The notes under the pieces: generated by a model
Database searches by the model: none
What the model was told of the DNA's origin: nothing
Seen by the model: only the letters and a program-made list of their open reading frames with translations
In this document: piece after piece, positions 1 through 13,867 of the stretch
Position numbering within the stretch: position 1 is the stretch's first letter
Layout of the letters: each line of letters begins with the position of its first letter
Translations under genes and position numbers: made by a program
Source: Brugia malayi
Taxonomy: Eukaryota; Nematoda; Chromadorea; Rhabditida; Onchocercidae
Assembly: GCF_000002995.4 (NCBI RefSeq)
Contig: NW_025062476.1
Coordinates: forward strand, 8,988,501-9,052,500
Direction: 5' to 3'
DNA length: 64,000 nucleotides

Positions 1-336
1 TTTACTCAGTATTTAATATCTTAAAAAAAAAAAAATCAAACCAGTATCAGAGTGTACATCGCTACCGCCAATAGTTAAAGATGGAAAAATGTAGAGCTGA
101 AAGAAATTTAAAAGTTGGATCATTCACAATAAAGGAAAAAGAAACTCCATATATGATCTGTTACTCGAAAAATGAAAAAGAACCTTTCTAATTTCTCATT
201 ATTATAAGTCCCAACTCATAATTCAATCAGGAAAATAAAAACTATTTTCACTAATTGCTGTAGTGCTTTATCTGAAATGAACTAAATGGAAAAAAAAAGG
301 GTTAATTCCATATTTAATTTCATATGAGAACTTTAC

Positions 337-1219
337 CAGCATCACTTCAATCCCTCCAATTAAATACATCGATGATGCCACCGTATTCGCTAAATAAAAC
401 AAAATACCCACAGCACTGCCAAATTCGGCTCCCAAATTTCTTGAAATCATAAAATAAACTCCCCCACTTTCAACAATACCATTTGTTGCTACCGCTGATA
501 GCGAAATGCTTGTCAATAAAGTCTGCAATTCAATGTGTTTGATAAATAAATTAATAAATTAATGAAATATCATCAGCAGTCCAAATATTCTTTCATTCTT
601 TTCCAGCTCTAGAAATATGCTTACACATAAGCAACAAAGTAGTAACAAAATCATAGTGTCCACTATGCCAGCTATTCCAACTACCCATGCCAGTCGTATG
701 AACATTGTCACACCAAGAATATGCTGGATCGTTGGTAAATACACACCAAGCATTACTCCTAGATTAGCCTGAAACAATGAAACTTTGACTTATTGTTTAA
801 GGAATGTTTAGATATTATATATTGAGGACTTTCTCCCTTCCTCCCCTCATCCCCTCCAAATATTTTGTATTTTTCCAAAAGAATGAAAGTATCTTCAAAA
901 AAAAATTGAGGATACTTTTGTATGCCAAGAAGTACCATACATTATAGCTTTCATTGCCACCTTGAATGTTTTGTATTGAAAAGAATAAAAAGATGTGTAC
1001 TTTTCTCGTTTCCCACAGATTTCTCTCCTTTGACGTCGGCGTCGTATCAGAATTAACGAACTTTATTTGTCCACTGCGTTCATCTTTCTCATCCAAATCT
1101 ATAAAATTGCTTTTCATCAATGAAAAATTAATTTCACTATTCATAACTTTCAAATTCACGGTTGATACTAAGGAATACTTCCTACAACTGCGAAAAGATT
1201 CATAAGTATCTTTGAACAT
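337..1219 (-). CDS. K-Cl cotransporter (SLC12 family, KCC-like), 5' part only
   Basis: The encoded protein would be a plasma-membrane cation-chloride cotransporter that couples K+ and Cl- movement. Three exons join in frame: 1001..1219 (cytoplasmic N-terminus), 625..768 and 337..522. The second holds the first membrane segment, with [13 protein letters not shown] followed by [11 protein letters not shown]. The third carries [18 protein letters not shown] and [14 protein letters not shown], which are SLC12 transmembrane 2-3 signatures and resemble KCC more than NKCC. Donors are GTACAC, GTAAGC and GTAAAG. The gene continues past the left edge; 1-336 is intron. The Met at 1219 is the first in its ORF, but an in-frame acceptor-like TAG lies just upstream, so exon 1 could be internal and the true start further right. 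Confidence 0.85.
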
Positions 1220-3644
1220 TGCTTCAATTTCCTTCTTCTATTTTTCTTATTGCTTATTAAAATGCTCTTTACTCGGATGGCTAATCCTATTAACAATTTT
1301 ACCACATTCAATAGCAATCAGCTTTTATGAAATTATGATTGAAAATCATGTCAGTTCGGAAATTTGATCCACAATCTTTGAGTTACTAAAACCTTATTCA
1401 CATTTACATTCTTATTTTTCACCAGCTATTCAGCAAGAGTTAAGATCAGCAGTTTTTGCTTTCAGGACATTCAGTGAGGCAATTCATCCAGATATGATGA
1501 CCTTAAAAGTTCAATTTGACCTATATTTCATAAGGATTAAATTATAAAATTGTATAGCAAGTAAATTCACCTTTAGTTACTTTTATTGATGCTTCTTCCA
1601 ATGATGGATGTATTTGAGAAATCATCTTTTCGTTTTGTCTTAAAATCAGATTTAACATTATTTACAAAATCTTTGTTCATGTGAAAACTGATTATACTCG
1701 ATCATTTCGCTTATTTTCATTGTTCAATTGTTCTATTTTCGTATTTAGTAAAAAAAAAAGAAACTTTATATTTAGTAAATTGAAAGTGAAACAAATCAAT
1801 TTGCAAAAAATGCATTGTTCAATGTAAGATAATATAATAAGCGCATGAAATCTGAATTAAAAATCTCAATATCAAAAAAAGAGTGTATACGTTTTTGCCA
1901 CTTTTTTAAATAAATATTCGATCTGATAAGAATTAATGAAAATTACAGATGATTTTCTTCACAACAGGGTAAAAGTAAACTTAGAAAATTACAACATCAC
2001 AAAAAACGTTTAGTAATCTTCCCAAAAAACTCATCAGATAATTTTTCTTAATGCTTACGCATTATAATGAACATGTATTGTGCTATCAAGTTGTTTAACA
2101 AATTGAAATAAATAAATGAGTTGAATAGTTGAAACTGATATGTATTTTGCTAATAGATTGAAGAAGGTAAAAATGAAAGCAGTAAACAAGATTTTAGTCA
2201 TCAGTTAAGAACAAGAAAATTTAATTCTCTCCATAGTGAAGCAAAAACTTCAACAACTAAGGAAAATGCAAAAATACTTGTAAGAATCCATTGAATTTAT
2301 TAACATGAGTGAATTTAATGTAGCCTAACCAAACTGTTTCAGAAGAGTTTAATACTGTACAAATATTTTTGAGATCTAAAATATTTCTCCATCCTGACAT
2401 ACCAAATGTTCAAATTAGATGAAACGAACAAATAATCAAATATACATAAATTAGAACTCCAAATATTTCAGTTTCATCAATACTAATAACAACTTAAAGC
2501 TCATATCACAATGGAACTGCAAACTCTTAAAAAGCATATAATGATAAACTATCATCTAGAAAACCTGTCAATTAGTTTTTGCAAAGAGAATGATGCATTC
2601 TTGTGATGCTTCAACGTACTGTAATAATTTTGAACAAAACTGTTTTTCCAATCCAAACGCACATCATATCAATAAAAGCAGCAAAAAAAGAGTAATTAAA
2701 ATATGAGAGACAATTTTAATGGATTGAACTATTATTAGAGCGGATAGAGATAACTGTCTCGCTTCCATTCCATTTTATTTATTACTGATCATCCCAATCC
2801 CATGCCTCATTTTTTAAATATATACGTTATAAAATTTAAACTGTATAATAATATTTAAATATTATGGCAAACTGTAAAACTCAGTAATCAAAACCGAATG
2901 CTACAACCGAATGCTTCTACCAAGAAACAATTTCACATATCTTTAGATGGAAATGCTCTTATTCAAGAAAACTGATTCGTAAATTTCCGAAGAACATGAA
3001 GCGAGCTTTAAGGTAGCATTCCAAATCAGATTTTTATGCTTAAAAAAAAAGTCAAGTAATTTTGAAACTCGAATAAAATTTCATCCTAATGTACTAGGAT
3101 AAAATTTCAAGGCAAATATTCCTCACTTAGAATAAAACAGGATTTAAACTTAACAGAAAACTTCATGTGAAGAAAATTCAGATCATTAATTATTTTTCTT
3201 CGTATGACTACATAACTGACGAGATCTAAAAGTATATGTCAAAGGATTAGGTAAATAAATGAGTGGCCACACAAAAACATTTCGCTGATTCCAAATGAAT
3301 AACTTAGAAACTTTTAAATTTATGAACTATTTCTGCTCATAGCTTTACTAGACTTAGTATATATGACATTTTGTATATTCATAAATTTCTTAAGTCTCTT
3401 CACTCGTTCCCTGTTTAAGTGTTCATTTTGTCACCAACAATATGCACTAACAATCACAGATTCTGGATTTTTTTAAAGAATGCCTCGTTTCTTCTGAAGC
3501 TAATTTTTATTGTTAAGTTTAAGTGATATACAAAGATGACTGAAATTTAAACTTTGATATTACATACAAAGTGAAATCAAAATAGTTTTAACAATAGTAA
3601 ACAGAGGGAGATATCAAATCCATTTTATTCGAAGCTTTGGAGTT
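1220..3644. other. Intergenic or upstream-intron DNA, no gene seen
   Basis: About 2.4 kb of AT-rich sequence lies between the KCC 5' exon and the stop codon of the NRF-6-like gene. I found no exon chain with matching splice phases on either strand. It may hold upstream exons or the promoter of the KCC gene, but nothing in it is distinctive enough to annotate. Confidence 0.5.
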
Positions 3645-6600
3645 TTATGAACGAGTTGGTTGTTTTTTATTTAAAACAGCGTCAGCAGTACATGATTCTA
3701 TTACCGCTTCCTTTAACACCATTTCGTCTACATCGTCATTATTCACCACTCCAAACTGTACTTTTACCCGCGGTGGTTTGCGACGTCGATGTGCCTTTAT
3801 TTTTTCCATAATTTTGTCAATCAACAGAGTTTCCAAGTTGGATACAGGCACTTCGAATGCTAAACTTAGGAACAAACCCGTAAAATATGCCATTGCAACA
3901 GCTATAGCAAACTGATAAAGCTGAAAAAAAGCCGTAAAAATACGGGTTTAGGATAGATATTCGATAATAAGAGTAGTAATCTAATCTAAGCTAAGCTAGA
4001 AAGCACAACCGAGCTTCCACAAGTAACTTAAAAATTATGAGAAAAATCGTAGTACTATGATACTATTCAGTCGTTTCGATCTTCTATATTATGATTATTA
4101 TGATTAGGACAAATAAAATTTCGCCACATCATTTATCGTATAAAATATTTTTGTTTTAAAATATCGGTGATGTAGTATTTCTATTTTTAAGAGAATAAAA
4201 AAAAAAACAAAAGTTATTGAAGAACATGCCATTTGATAAACGGTAGTAAAATGAAAAGCATGTGGTCGACTCAAATAGTAAATTTGTAGTAAAATAGGAT
4301 GAATGAGGTAGGCACAAAATGTTATACGACTTAATGGTATCCAAGCTCGCCAACCTAATATATTATTTACCGCTCCTGAAATTAAATTGCTCGTTGATGA
4401 TTTCTCTCAAGATTGGCACTACCTGTAGCAAAAAATAAAATTAAAGCATATGTTTTTAGCATATGTTTTTATAAAGCAAAAATGTTGTTGAGTTTAAACC
4501 ATTCAAAAGTCGGAAATGGAAATGCAGAAAAATGTTAAACAGCTAACCTCCATACCCAGTAGCGCATGCAAAAGTAATCCACGCTAAACTTAAGGCATAG
4601 GCATTACGTCCAAATAAGGCATAAATAATGCGTGCCGGGTCTGATATATCGCCTGTTCGAGCATAATTATATAAGCCAAACACGGCTAGAAGTCCCAAAA
4701 CTGTAGACAGCATCCAGCCTGCTACTACTTTCCACTGGGAAAAAATGAGAAATTAAAAATTCGAAAAAAGTGAAATTACTTCCTGACAAAGAAGTTTTTT
4801 CTTTTAAATTTAAAAATACCCTAGGAAATGTGGGCCGAAGTGTACATTTATATACTGCGTAACCAACCAATATACCAATTATATATGGATTGCAACGAAT
4901 ATACGGTTTCACATAGACATCCGGCCAGTACGTGCTTAGATCCTGCACTCTGCAATTATCTTATTACCATTTGTAGAAAGTAGGCCATAGAGTTGATTCA
5001 CTAAACCTAGATCAGCATTTCTATTTTTCATTTCGTAATTTGTTATATAAGCTTTATACTTGACTTGAAATGACTACAAATCCAACTTCAGAAAGTTATC
5101 AAAGAGTGAAAATTTGGACGCTCATAAAAAATGCAGTATAATTCAGAGAAGAAAAAAATGGAAACGTACAGTTGCAGTTTGGCGGTCAGTATGGGTGCAG
5201 GTGGATAGTTATTTGCAAGAATGATGAATAAATGTGCCAGAGATGACACAGTAATCAATGACAACGCAATAATGATGCCAACAAGCTGATTTCTACAAAT
5301 CTAACTTCAAATTTTATTTTTGCTTGAAGGCTTTTATATTAATCAAAAGACTTAAATGCTATAACTGAATTTTATTTGACAAAAGAATATAATAACTAAC
5401 CTATAGAGAAGTATAAGAAGTACTGGTGAAAAAATATGAAACTGCATGTCGTTGGCCATATACCACGTCCACCCCATGCACTTCAAATATTATAGCTTTA
5501 ATCTTTTATCAGTTTTGCACAAGACTTAAAGAAGAGATTATGTTTAAAATAATATAACTGATATATGGAATATCAATAAGAAGAAATAAATACATGAAAA
5601 TTCAAGTCTATATAAATAAGGAGTGCCTTGAATATGAATATATTTTAATCTCTAAATAAATATAGCAAATATTATTTATGAAGTGGAACTTACAAAAGAC
5701 ATGTTAAAAAATGTAAAGACCATGAAAAACTTACAACTTCAACATCTTGCAATAAAAAATTATTCATATAAATTAAGTTAGTCCACCAACTTTTGCGACA
5801 ATAGTTCGCTTCAATAGGTCGCCAAAATGGTCCATCAGAGAAATGTGTAAATAAAGTGACATCCAGAACCATAATCATTAAGTATATGGGAGTAAGCCTT
5901 TAATTGGCAAGTAAAAAAACATCATAATGAACATGATATATGAATCTCCTAATCTGTTAAGAATTAAGAAGTAATAAGTAGAATCGTGGTATCCTGGACA
6001 GAGGAATAAAAACCTGATATATCGATGAATGTAGAAAAGCGACCACATATCTAATGAATATATAGAACGACCTTTTGCAGCTTCCGCTTCAAACTTTCGC
6101 ATAAACAAATATGAAGTTAACATACCGCTGAAAATTGAGACATAACCAAAGGTTCACAAGCACAATTTAAGTATACTTAATGGAAATTCAAAACGCCATG
6201 AAATTTCCGAAGCTAAATCAAGTACCACAAAACAAAAATCTCCGAAATTTTTAGAAATTCCATACTTTGGTTGCCAAAAACAAATAACCTGAGATAAAAA
6301 AATGAATCAACAGCAAGTGGTGCTTGTACAATAATAAGGTTAAAAATTTTTTGTGGAAATGCAATCATTGCGGGTAACAAATTATCTGAAATAAATTATG
6401 GCATAAATGAAAATTTTATCTTTATTCCCAATTAAATACTGCTTGCAATTTTCGTAGGCTTTATATCTTTACGAAAAAGTTAGTTCATAAATTTCAAAAC
6501 CAAACGCACCAACTGTTAGACTGCTGATAATGTAATAATATGAATGACCAAGGATGATCCAGAACATACTGAGCACTCTAGTACCATGAAGGCAGTGTAT

Positions 6601-9600
6601 CTGATTACTTCGTTTCTCTGTTCTTAAAATATTTCGTCCATTTGTGTAAATCGAAAACGCTAATAATACTTTTAAGAACCAGTCTGAAATATTGCAAAAA
6701 ATTAAAAAAGTAATTTAATCATAGTTTAACCTATTTTGTTCTTTACTGTATCATAAAATGAATTCTAGTTTTCAATCATGCTTTTCACAAGTTCATTGTC
6801 TATATCAACTGCTGCTATGGGCATTTAAAAATTTTTGCTGTCCTAACCACATATTGGACAAAGATTGTCACTTCATGAAGAATTAATTTTAACCCGCAAT
6901 AGCTAATAGGTTATTAGCAGTAAAATTTCCTAGACAAAAGCAAAGAATTTTAGGGAAATTAAGGTCAACTTTGTTTTTTATTGTACATCTCATCCTCGTC
7001 GTTCTTCAGCTCCGTTTGATAAACAAGATAATCATACAGTGTGCCGAAAAGCATCAACACTAGTACAAAGAGCACAAAAAATCTGCAAAAAAGTTCATTG
7101 TAAAGCAGAAAGTCTGAACGAATAAATACTCAACGAACAACATATTCGAGAGAAGTATTCTTTTTCACTTTTAGAATTTTTTGACTTCGTTGACCATTTC
7201 CAAAATTTTTGTTTTTCGTGAAATCTGTAAGATTTAAAATGATCTACAAATTTTGAATTAGTTAGATGTAATTAACCCCTGCAACCTGTAATCTTTACGA
7301 TATCAAACATTAAAAGCCGGGAAAAGTAAATTTCTTGTAATACTAAAAATAAAAAATACTGGCAGTTCATATCAAAACTTATTGTTCTGATTTAATACTA
7401 TTTTGATTCGAGCATCCAAACGGCTGTTACAGAATTATTGAGTAACAGCTTTAGTTTAGACCAAAATAATAGACTTACAGTACAATTAATGAACTCGAAT
7501 CATGGGAAAGTTGGAAGTGAGGTAAATTATTACGACAAATAATATCCACATTGCATACTATTTGTCTACCAATAGCGCTTTCAGCCGATTTGTAAACTGT
7601 AACTTGAAAAGGTTTAACCTTTAAATTTGACAAATTTTGAAATGGTTCAGAGAAGCAAGATGCATAACATACACTTGCCACCCGGAAGTTTTTGATTTTT
7701 GTTGTCACGATTTTCAGTCAAGTTTTCCAAATTCAAGATCCTAATAAAGACCTTGTAAATGCATTAATTTGAAAATTAAAAAATGACCTAATTCGAAAAT
7801 TTTCTTCACATCATAATTTGTGCAAGAGTCTGGCGTGCAGATGCCATAGTTGAGCAATGGAATTAAAGTGAAGCATCTGTCATTTTCATCATTTGTTTCA
7901 TTTGAGGGCCAAATGTTTGAACTACTAAAAAGAAAGATCAAAAAACTATAAAACTCATAATTAAACTAAGTATCCATAAAGCGTATTAATTTTTCAATTA
8001 CATCTGAATGTAAAAAAATCGCCTACTTCTAGAAATTACTAGTTTTAAATGAAATGAAATTGAACTAGAATACATACTAAAAAGGAGGTTAAAAAAAATT
8101 GTAAAGAAAGTGCAAATGAGAATTGAATAGAAGCAAACCTGCAATGAACGTTAGAATTCTTTATAGGACTAGAAGCGATGTTTTTGAATGGATCAGCAGA
8201 ACTGTATGGCTGGAAGCTGGCCAAGCAGTACTGACCTGACCATTTCTGTCTAAATAAAATTCGGTTGATTGTTTGAGTGTTTTGAATTTCCCATACGGTG
8301 AAGGTTGAAAAAAAAAAAAAAAAGTATTCCTTGAAAAGTTTAAAACAGAACTATTCTGTTTTTGAAGTTAAAAAATTTATTCGTTCGAATATTCGAGAGA
8401 ATATAAATATTGAAGAACAACAAAATATACTGCTGGCGATTTTTGATAACTGAAATACGTCGACAAGCACTCCACGACCCGATCCAGAGATTATTACCGC
8501 TTAAAATACCAGCTGGTACTTTGCCCATTGCATCTAGTACTGCAACGGATAAAGGAACAGCTGATCAAAAAAAACATCAAACCATTAAAAAATTTATTCG
8601 ATCCACAAATTCACAAAAAAAGTAAAACAAAATTGAAAGAACTATCAATTGAGGAGAAAGTATGTCAGAAAGTATGTATATACAGACAGAAAAAGTCTCC
8701 AAAATATCTGCAACAAAATCGTCATATTTAAAATTATACCGTTGAAAATCCACCGGTGATTTTGATGATTACGCATGTGAAATTCACAAGTACAATTAGT
8801 ACAGCCACTGCGCTCATTGGAACGAGTATAATCCATAGCTGTCCAGAGAAAATAAGCTATATCGGCAAGACAAGGTGATGATACATCGTACTCCTAAAAT
8901 AAAGTTAGTACAAAAATATTTCGTATGATTGTTATACTATTTAAGCAATTCCATCTATATCTATGTTTACCATTTAAAAGTATCTCCATTTAAAGGGAAA
9001 GTCCGTAATTTGTAAAATTTCAGACCGAAAACAATATTATTTTCTTAATTTAACAGTCATTATCAACGTGCTTCTCATATTCGAAAAGTGGTGTCAGAAT
9101 TAGCGGTTTATCTATGCATCATTACAATACATACCAGATATTTTAGCAAGACTGTGCAAAGGTTCACAAAGTCAGTTACTTTAAGCGATTTCGTTTAATT
9201 CTCACTCTGAAGAGACTATATGAAAATCGGAATGCAAAGATGCTTTTCTCGCAAGAATTACGATGTAGCAATAAAATGAGGGATTTTAATAGTACGGTAT
9301 ACTTGACATTGAATTAAAATTTCATTTAATACTAGCCATTTCTTCAAAAAATATATAAGCATTACGGAAATAATAAAAGCATAAGTAAACAAGTGAATGA
9401 ATGAAGTAAATAAAATTAATGATGAATAAGCAAAAAATAAAGGAATGAAACGGAACAAGAGCTAAAATATACCTTTAAAGGTTCCAACAAAGTGAGTAAT
9501 CGTTTGATGTATGATTCATCGCCTGTTTTCAACGCTTTCTCAAATTTGCTAGTGGGATGAAGAAATAAAGTTCTGAAGAAATCCAAATCAATGATCAGTT

Positions 9601-9760
9601 GCCACTGTGAGTCGGCGAAAAATTCAGTGACGAATGCTCCCAGTACATTATCTGAATCTTTTTTATTTTCCAATCGTATTTCTTCTTCCAAGAAGTCGTC
9701 AGCAATAACTAGGAGAAGTGGAAAAACTAGAAGAAAACAAGTGTCTTTCAAAATTTGCAT
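3645..9760 (-). CDS. NRF-6-like membrane acyltransferase (acyltransferase-3 fold), 17 exons, 835 aa
   Basis: This family (nose resistant to fluoxetine) has a secreted Cys-rich N-terminal domain and a multi-pass acyltransferase-3 domain; in C. elegans it acts in lipid or drug transport between gut and other tissues. Exons are 9473..9760, 8740..8893, 8431..8539, 8139..8249, 7788..7924, 7479..7596, 6970..7082, 6510..6683, 6289..6385, 6014..6127, 5735..5897, 5401..5480, 5170..5292, 4820..4949, 4548..4734, 4242..4375 and 3645..3920. They total 2508 nt in one frame. Exon 1 encodes a signal peptide. GKVPAGILSGNNLWIGS, GICTPDSC and VCNVDIICRN mark the NRF domain. FSIYTNGRNIL, CLHGTRVLSMFWIILGHS and PLSRITFCAYLIHP mark the acyltransferase domain. 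The C-terminal tail is basic and cytoplasmic. The acceptors at 7596 and the donors at 4242 and 6970 were chosen by phase and family fit. Confidence 0.9.
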
Positions 9761-11157
9761 TAAGATCGCACCAAAATCTCGTAATTATGATCCCAGATGG
9801 AAACTATCAGTCAGTGAAATTTCACACTGACATTATCTTCGACAGTGGCAATTTTAGCTTTAATAACCTTATCAGTGCAGCGCGATGTTATCAGTATGAT
9901 TACACGGAGCAGAAGCAACAGATGAGCTACGCAAGAGGGAAGATCGTATGGTTGCAGTGTAAGAGATCATCAAACAGTTGAAGTGTTGCCTATCTTGTGA
10001 AATGGCTGAACGATAATACGCAGGCCACTTCATCGACTCGTCTCTCCTTTGCTATCAGATATGATAAGTAGTTGATGAAGTAAGAAGAAGGGTAACAAAG
10101 GAATTATTGACATTTAACTTTGATTTGAAACATCCTTGATAAACTCGTAGTAATAACAGTGACTGATTTCCATCCCACAAACTCTCCTCAATTTCGTAAC
10201 TCTATTCAAGCTAATAAGAACTCATAAATTCCAGTATTTTATTCTATAGGCAAATTTCATCACCTGAGAAATATTTGATAGACTAATAAGTACTTCGTTG
10301 TCCATCAAAACAAGTACGCAAGTACTTCGTTGTCCACCAAAACTCCCTTTTGAATTCAACAACAAACATTAAGAATTGGTAATAAAGGTTCTACGGAAAG
10401 ATTTGATGGCAGGTATAGTGTGAGACCACTGCCAACATAGTTAACGAAGTAAATTGGTAGTAATCTCATTCTATTGAAGCTTATCCAGTAAATTTGCAAA
10501 ATACTTTTTTTGGAATCTTTTGGCCTATAAAAAAAAAAAAAAAAAAAAAAAAAATTCGTTAGTGAATGATTTTTTCATTGACTTTTAAGAGTCAAACGAC
10601 CAAATGCTTTGGCTACAACTTTACCAAAAAAGTCTTGCCAGCGTTGCTGACTCGATTTTCTGTAAATACCATGAACAGCTTCAGGTCTTCCATAATCTAC
10701 AAGCAAATGTTTCAGCAACAGAGCATTAATGTTCATACAAATCTCCAAAGGTATCGTTATGTAAATATACGTTCACACCAAGCAGACCTTTCTACGCAAA
10801 TTGATAAACTAGCCGTCTGAAAAAATTTCTTGAAAAAATTTGGCAGAAAATGTAACACAGATTTTTATTTGTTCACACATGTAACTTGGATATCATTTTT
10901 AAGCAGAACCAATAAATGAAAACTTAACATTCTGTGCTTTACTGCACAACTCGATTCGTTGGAATGGTCCTTTAAGAGGACAATCTTAACTTTATATTTT
11001 TATTACTAATCATTGATACTGAATACTGAACAACTTTAGAAACTTAAAGTTATAATAGAAGAAAAATCAGGGTAATAAATCCAAAACCGAAGATTAAGTC
11101 ATGTATTGGTAAAACACTTGAAACAGCAAATGATGAAACATTAAATCATTTAAAAAT
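9761..11157. other. Intergenic region with a homopolymer run
   Basis: This 1.4 kb spacer separates the NRF-6-like start from the SF3B4 stop. It holds an uninterrupted A tract at about 10529-10554 and one short minus-strand ORF, annotated separately. A short near-repeat, AAGTACTTCGTTGTCCA, occurs around 10291 and 10321. I see no exon chain otherwise. Confidence 0.5.
10575..10736 (-). CDS. Possible 53-aa protein of unknown function
   Basis: An uninterrupted ATG-to-TGA frame of 54 codons lies downstream of SF3B4 on the same strand. The N-terminus is hydrophobic (MNINALLLKHLL). The middle contains VDYGRPEAVHGIYRKSSQQR and the C-terminal half is basic (FFGKVVAKAFGRLTLKSQ). Residue composition, with many Gly, Arg, Ala and Trp, looks more like coding sequence than AT-rich noise. 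I do not recognise the family. The frame is open upstream of the ATG for about 11 codons to a TGA, and a TTTTTTCAG acceptor-like site lies farther upstream but out of phase. It could be a small mitochondrial or membrane-associated protein, the last exon of a longer gene, or chance. Confidence 0.35.
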   Translation of the reverse strand: MNINALLLKHLLVDYGRPEAVHGIYRKSSQQRWQDFFGKVVAKAFGRLTLKSQ

Positions 11158-13867
11158 TTATGACGATGTGGAGACGGGAGCAGATGTTGGAGGAGGTGGT
11201 GGTCTAGAAGGGCGCATGATGGGAGGCGGAGGAGGACGCATCATTCGTACTGAAGGAGGCGGTGGCGGAGGGAATGATGCGCGACCTTGCATAGGAGGAA
11301 ACGGTGGAGGCATTCGAGGGAAACCCCTCGGAGGAGGTGGTGGAGGTGGCGTCGGTGTCGGTGTTGCTGGCGGTCGCATTCCTGGTGTTATCGGTGGTGG
11401 TGGTGGCATTCCCCACATTGGTAACGGCGCTGAAATTTTCGAACGGTGTACAATTATTCCGAAGGATGAAAAGCAGTTAATGTAAATTAAAAAAGTTTTT
11501 GGGTTTCAAATTAAAGGACTGCCAAATAAATTAACTATTCAAATGATATAAAATACAATCCCAACTTTGTTTTTTACTTGACAAACTGCACAAAGCAAAT
11601 AGAATCCAAAGGTAACAAATACTCACCACTCATTGGCGGCGGTGGTCTAGGGGTACCAAGCGGTGTTGGTGGAGCAGGTGGTGGAGGTGGTGGTGGAATC
11701 GGTGTTGCACCAGGTGTAGGCATAGGTGGTGGAGGTGGTGGAAAGATTGCAGGCGGTGGTCCGGCCATTGGCTGGATCATCGGTGGAGGTATTGGAGGAC
11801 CTGGTGGTGGTGGATGAAGTACAGGTGCAAGAGGCAATTTTCCATCAGAGAATATCTGATTTGGTTTGTCTGAAGGAAACAAAGGATTCTGTGCAGCTAG
11901 CATTCGTTCAGCAGCAGTACCGTGTCGTTCACCCTAAATGCCAGAAAATAAAACCAAAGAAACTGATAATTTCACTAACTTCAATTAACAGGAAACCCAA
12001 AACTGGTAAACTCATCCTTAAAATTTCCGTTTTTCTCTTTTTCTTTCGCAGAAAAAACTTTAAAAGCTCAGCACATTAGAAATATAAAGCAATAAAGGAA
12101 AACATCGAAAGTTTTTTTTTTTTTAAACGGCCAAAACCCAAATCAATAATTACATCACACGTTAGAGCATTAGTCTATAGATAGACCTACGTCGAATGAA
12201 GAAAGCATCGAAAACAAAAAATAAAATTGAGAAAAAGAACAAACCTTTGTATCTTTTTTGAATGCATAACTCACAGTGATAGCTCGATTGCAAAGAAATT
12301 GTCCATTCATTGCTTCAATAGCTGAATCTGATGCTTCAAAAGATGCAAAATTCACAAATGCAAAACCTTTACTGTTACCCGTTTCAGCATCACGCATTAT
12401 TTTCGGAACCTGAAAAATAACCATTATTGAAATAATCATTATTAGCTTTAAACAGAGAATTTAGAAAAATGAAAAGCAACATTTCTGGTGATACAAAATA
12501 AAATATACAAAGTAACACCCACTTTTTCGTACAGGAATTATAGAGCTAAATCTACCGCCTTTCTAAAATATAGGGTTCTCCCTTGCGTGTAAGTGATAAC
12601 TCTAGAAAAGACTATAATTAAGCCAAGTAATTATTTCAGAAAAGAAAAAAGACCTGTAAAATAACTCCAAATGCACTAAATGTATCAAAAAGTAATTTCT
12701 CATCCACTTCAGGGTCCAGATTACCAACGAATACGTTTGCGCCAACATCCATATTTTTTTCATGAGCGGACGCCTTATTTACCTGGAAAAATCGTCTCCA
12801 GCCAATATTAGACAAAAAGGAATTACTTTATTAAAAATTGTTTTATATCTAAAGACTTCACAGCCTCATTATCTTTACTGAAGTGCAATCATAACAAGAA
12901 AATACAGAACTGATGAACAGTATTAAACATAAAACTAATTCATATACAATACGAACGGCTCAAGGTTTTTGTAAACATGGAGAGATCCATTAATATTTCA
13001 GTTACTAAGGTCATGACCTTAGTAATAGTATAACATGCACTGGCATGTGGCTCAAATCACACTTTTTAAGCAAAATAATATTGATCGTTAAGTCAATCAG
13101 TTCTCCAATTCAGCATATTTCTAAAGGATTTTCAAATATGATATCAACAACCTTTATAGGCTTCCCATACAATTTTATCATGTTCATGATCTTAATTGCA
13201 TAATCAGCATCTTCTTCACCCATGAATTCAATAAAACCGAAACTGAAACCAAAGACTCTTGTAAGTAAGGCTAATAACCACATCAATTCGATAAAGATAA
13301 TCAAAAGTAAGAAAAAATTTAGCATTCAAACTGCTTAAATAAAAATCTCTATAAATTTGAATGTATACATTAACTTGCAAATTTAAAAAAATCCAGTACT
13401 TTGACAAATTTCAACATTAGATTCGAAACCTAATTTTAAATTCAAAATGAAATAACCCTTGATGTGAGCTTGTCACTCGGTCTTTCGGCATATTCACTGA
13501 TACAACCGGCCCTGCTTGAACAAACAACTCCCATAAAATTGCGTCAGTCACTTTTTCATCCAAACCACCAACGTAAATTGTGGCATCTGGAAGTTGAATT
13601 TCATATAAAAAATTGACAGCAATGTCCTTCCCACAACCGTTAAAAACAGTGTAAGAAAACACAAAAAATTGAAAACATGTTTCGGATAGATTGAATTAGT
13701 AATTCAAAAAATCTGTTCAGAAACAGCAATGAAGTACGTTACATGAGGTGCATATTAAGAGTAAAGATATCACATTGTATTAAAAGTGAAGATAGCACAT
13801 TTCAAGGCTCATAATCAAGAAAACCACACTCACCTTGATTCCTCTCCAAAATAGGTCCTGCTGACAT
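11158..13867 (-). CDS. sap-49: Splicing factor 3B subunit 4 (SF3B4/SAP49), 7 exons, 375 aa
   Basis: SF3B4 is a U2 snRNP SF3b subunit that binds pre-mRNA upstream of the branch site. Exons are 13834..13867, 13457..13586, 13152..13242, 12654..12782, 12245..12409, 11627..11933 and 11158..11429, 1128 nt in one frame. The protein starts [23 protein letters not shown]1 includes [20 protein letters not shown] and [23 protein letters not shown]2 includes [20 protein letters not shown] and [17 protein letters not shown]. The second RRM ends [18 protein letters not shown]. The last two exons are long proline tracts with Gly and Met, as in the human protein. These tracts are GC-rich compared with the surroundings and create long antisense Gly-rich ORFs that are not genes. 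ARP6 lies 614 bp upstream on the same strand. Confidence 0.96.

Noticed and set aside
3637..3915. Plus-strand ORF of 92 codons
   Set aside because: It is antisense to the last NRF-6-like exon, which is firmly supported.
10529..10554. A tract as the tail of a retrocopy
   Set aside because: No recognisable coding relic lies immediately upstream on the plus strand, and such tracts are common in this sequence.
11168..11817. Long plus-strand glycine-rich ORFs (11168-11485 and 11578-11817)
   Set aside because: They are the antisense of the proline-rich tail of SF3B4, where CCN codons read as GGN on the other strand.
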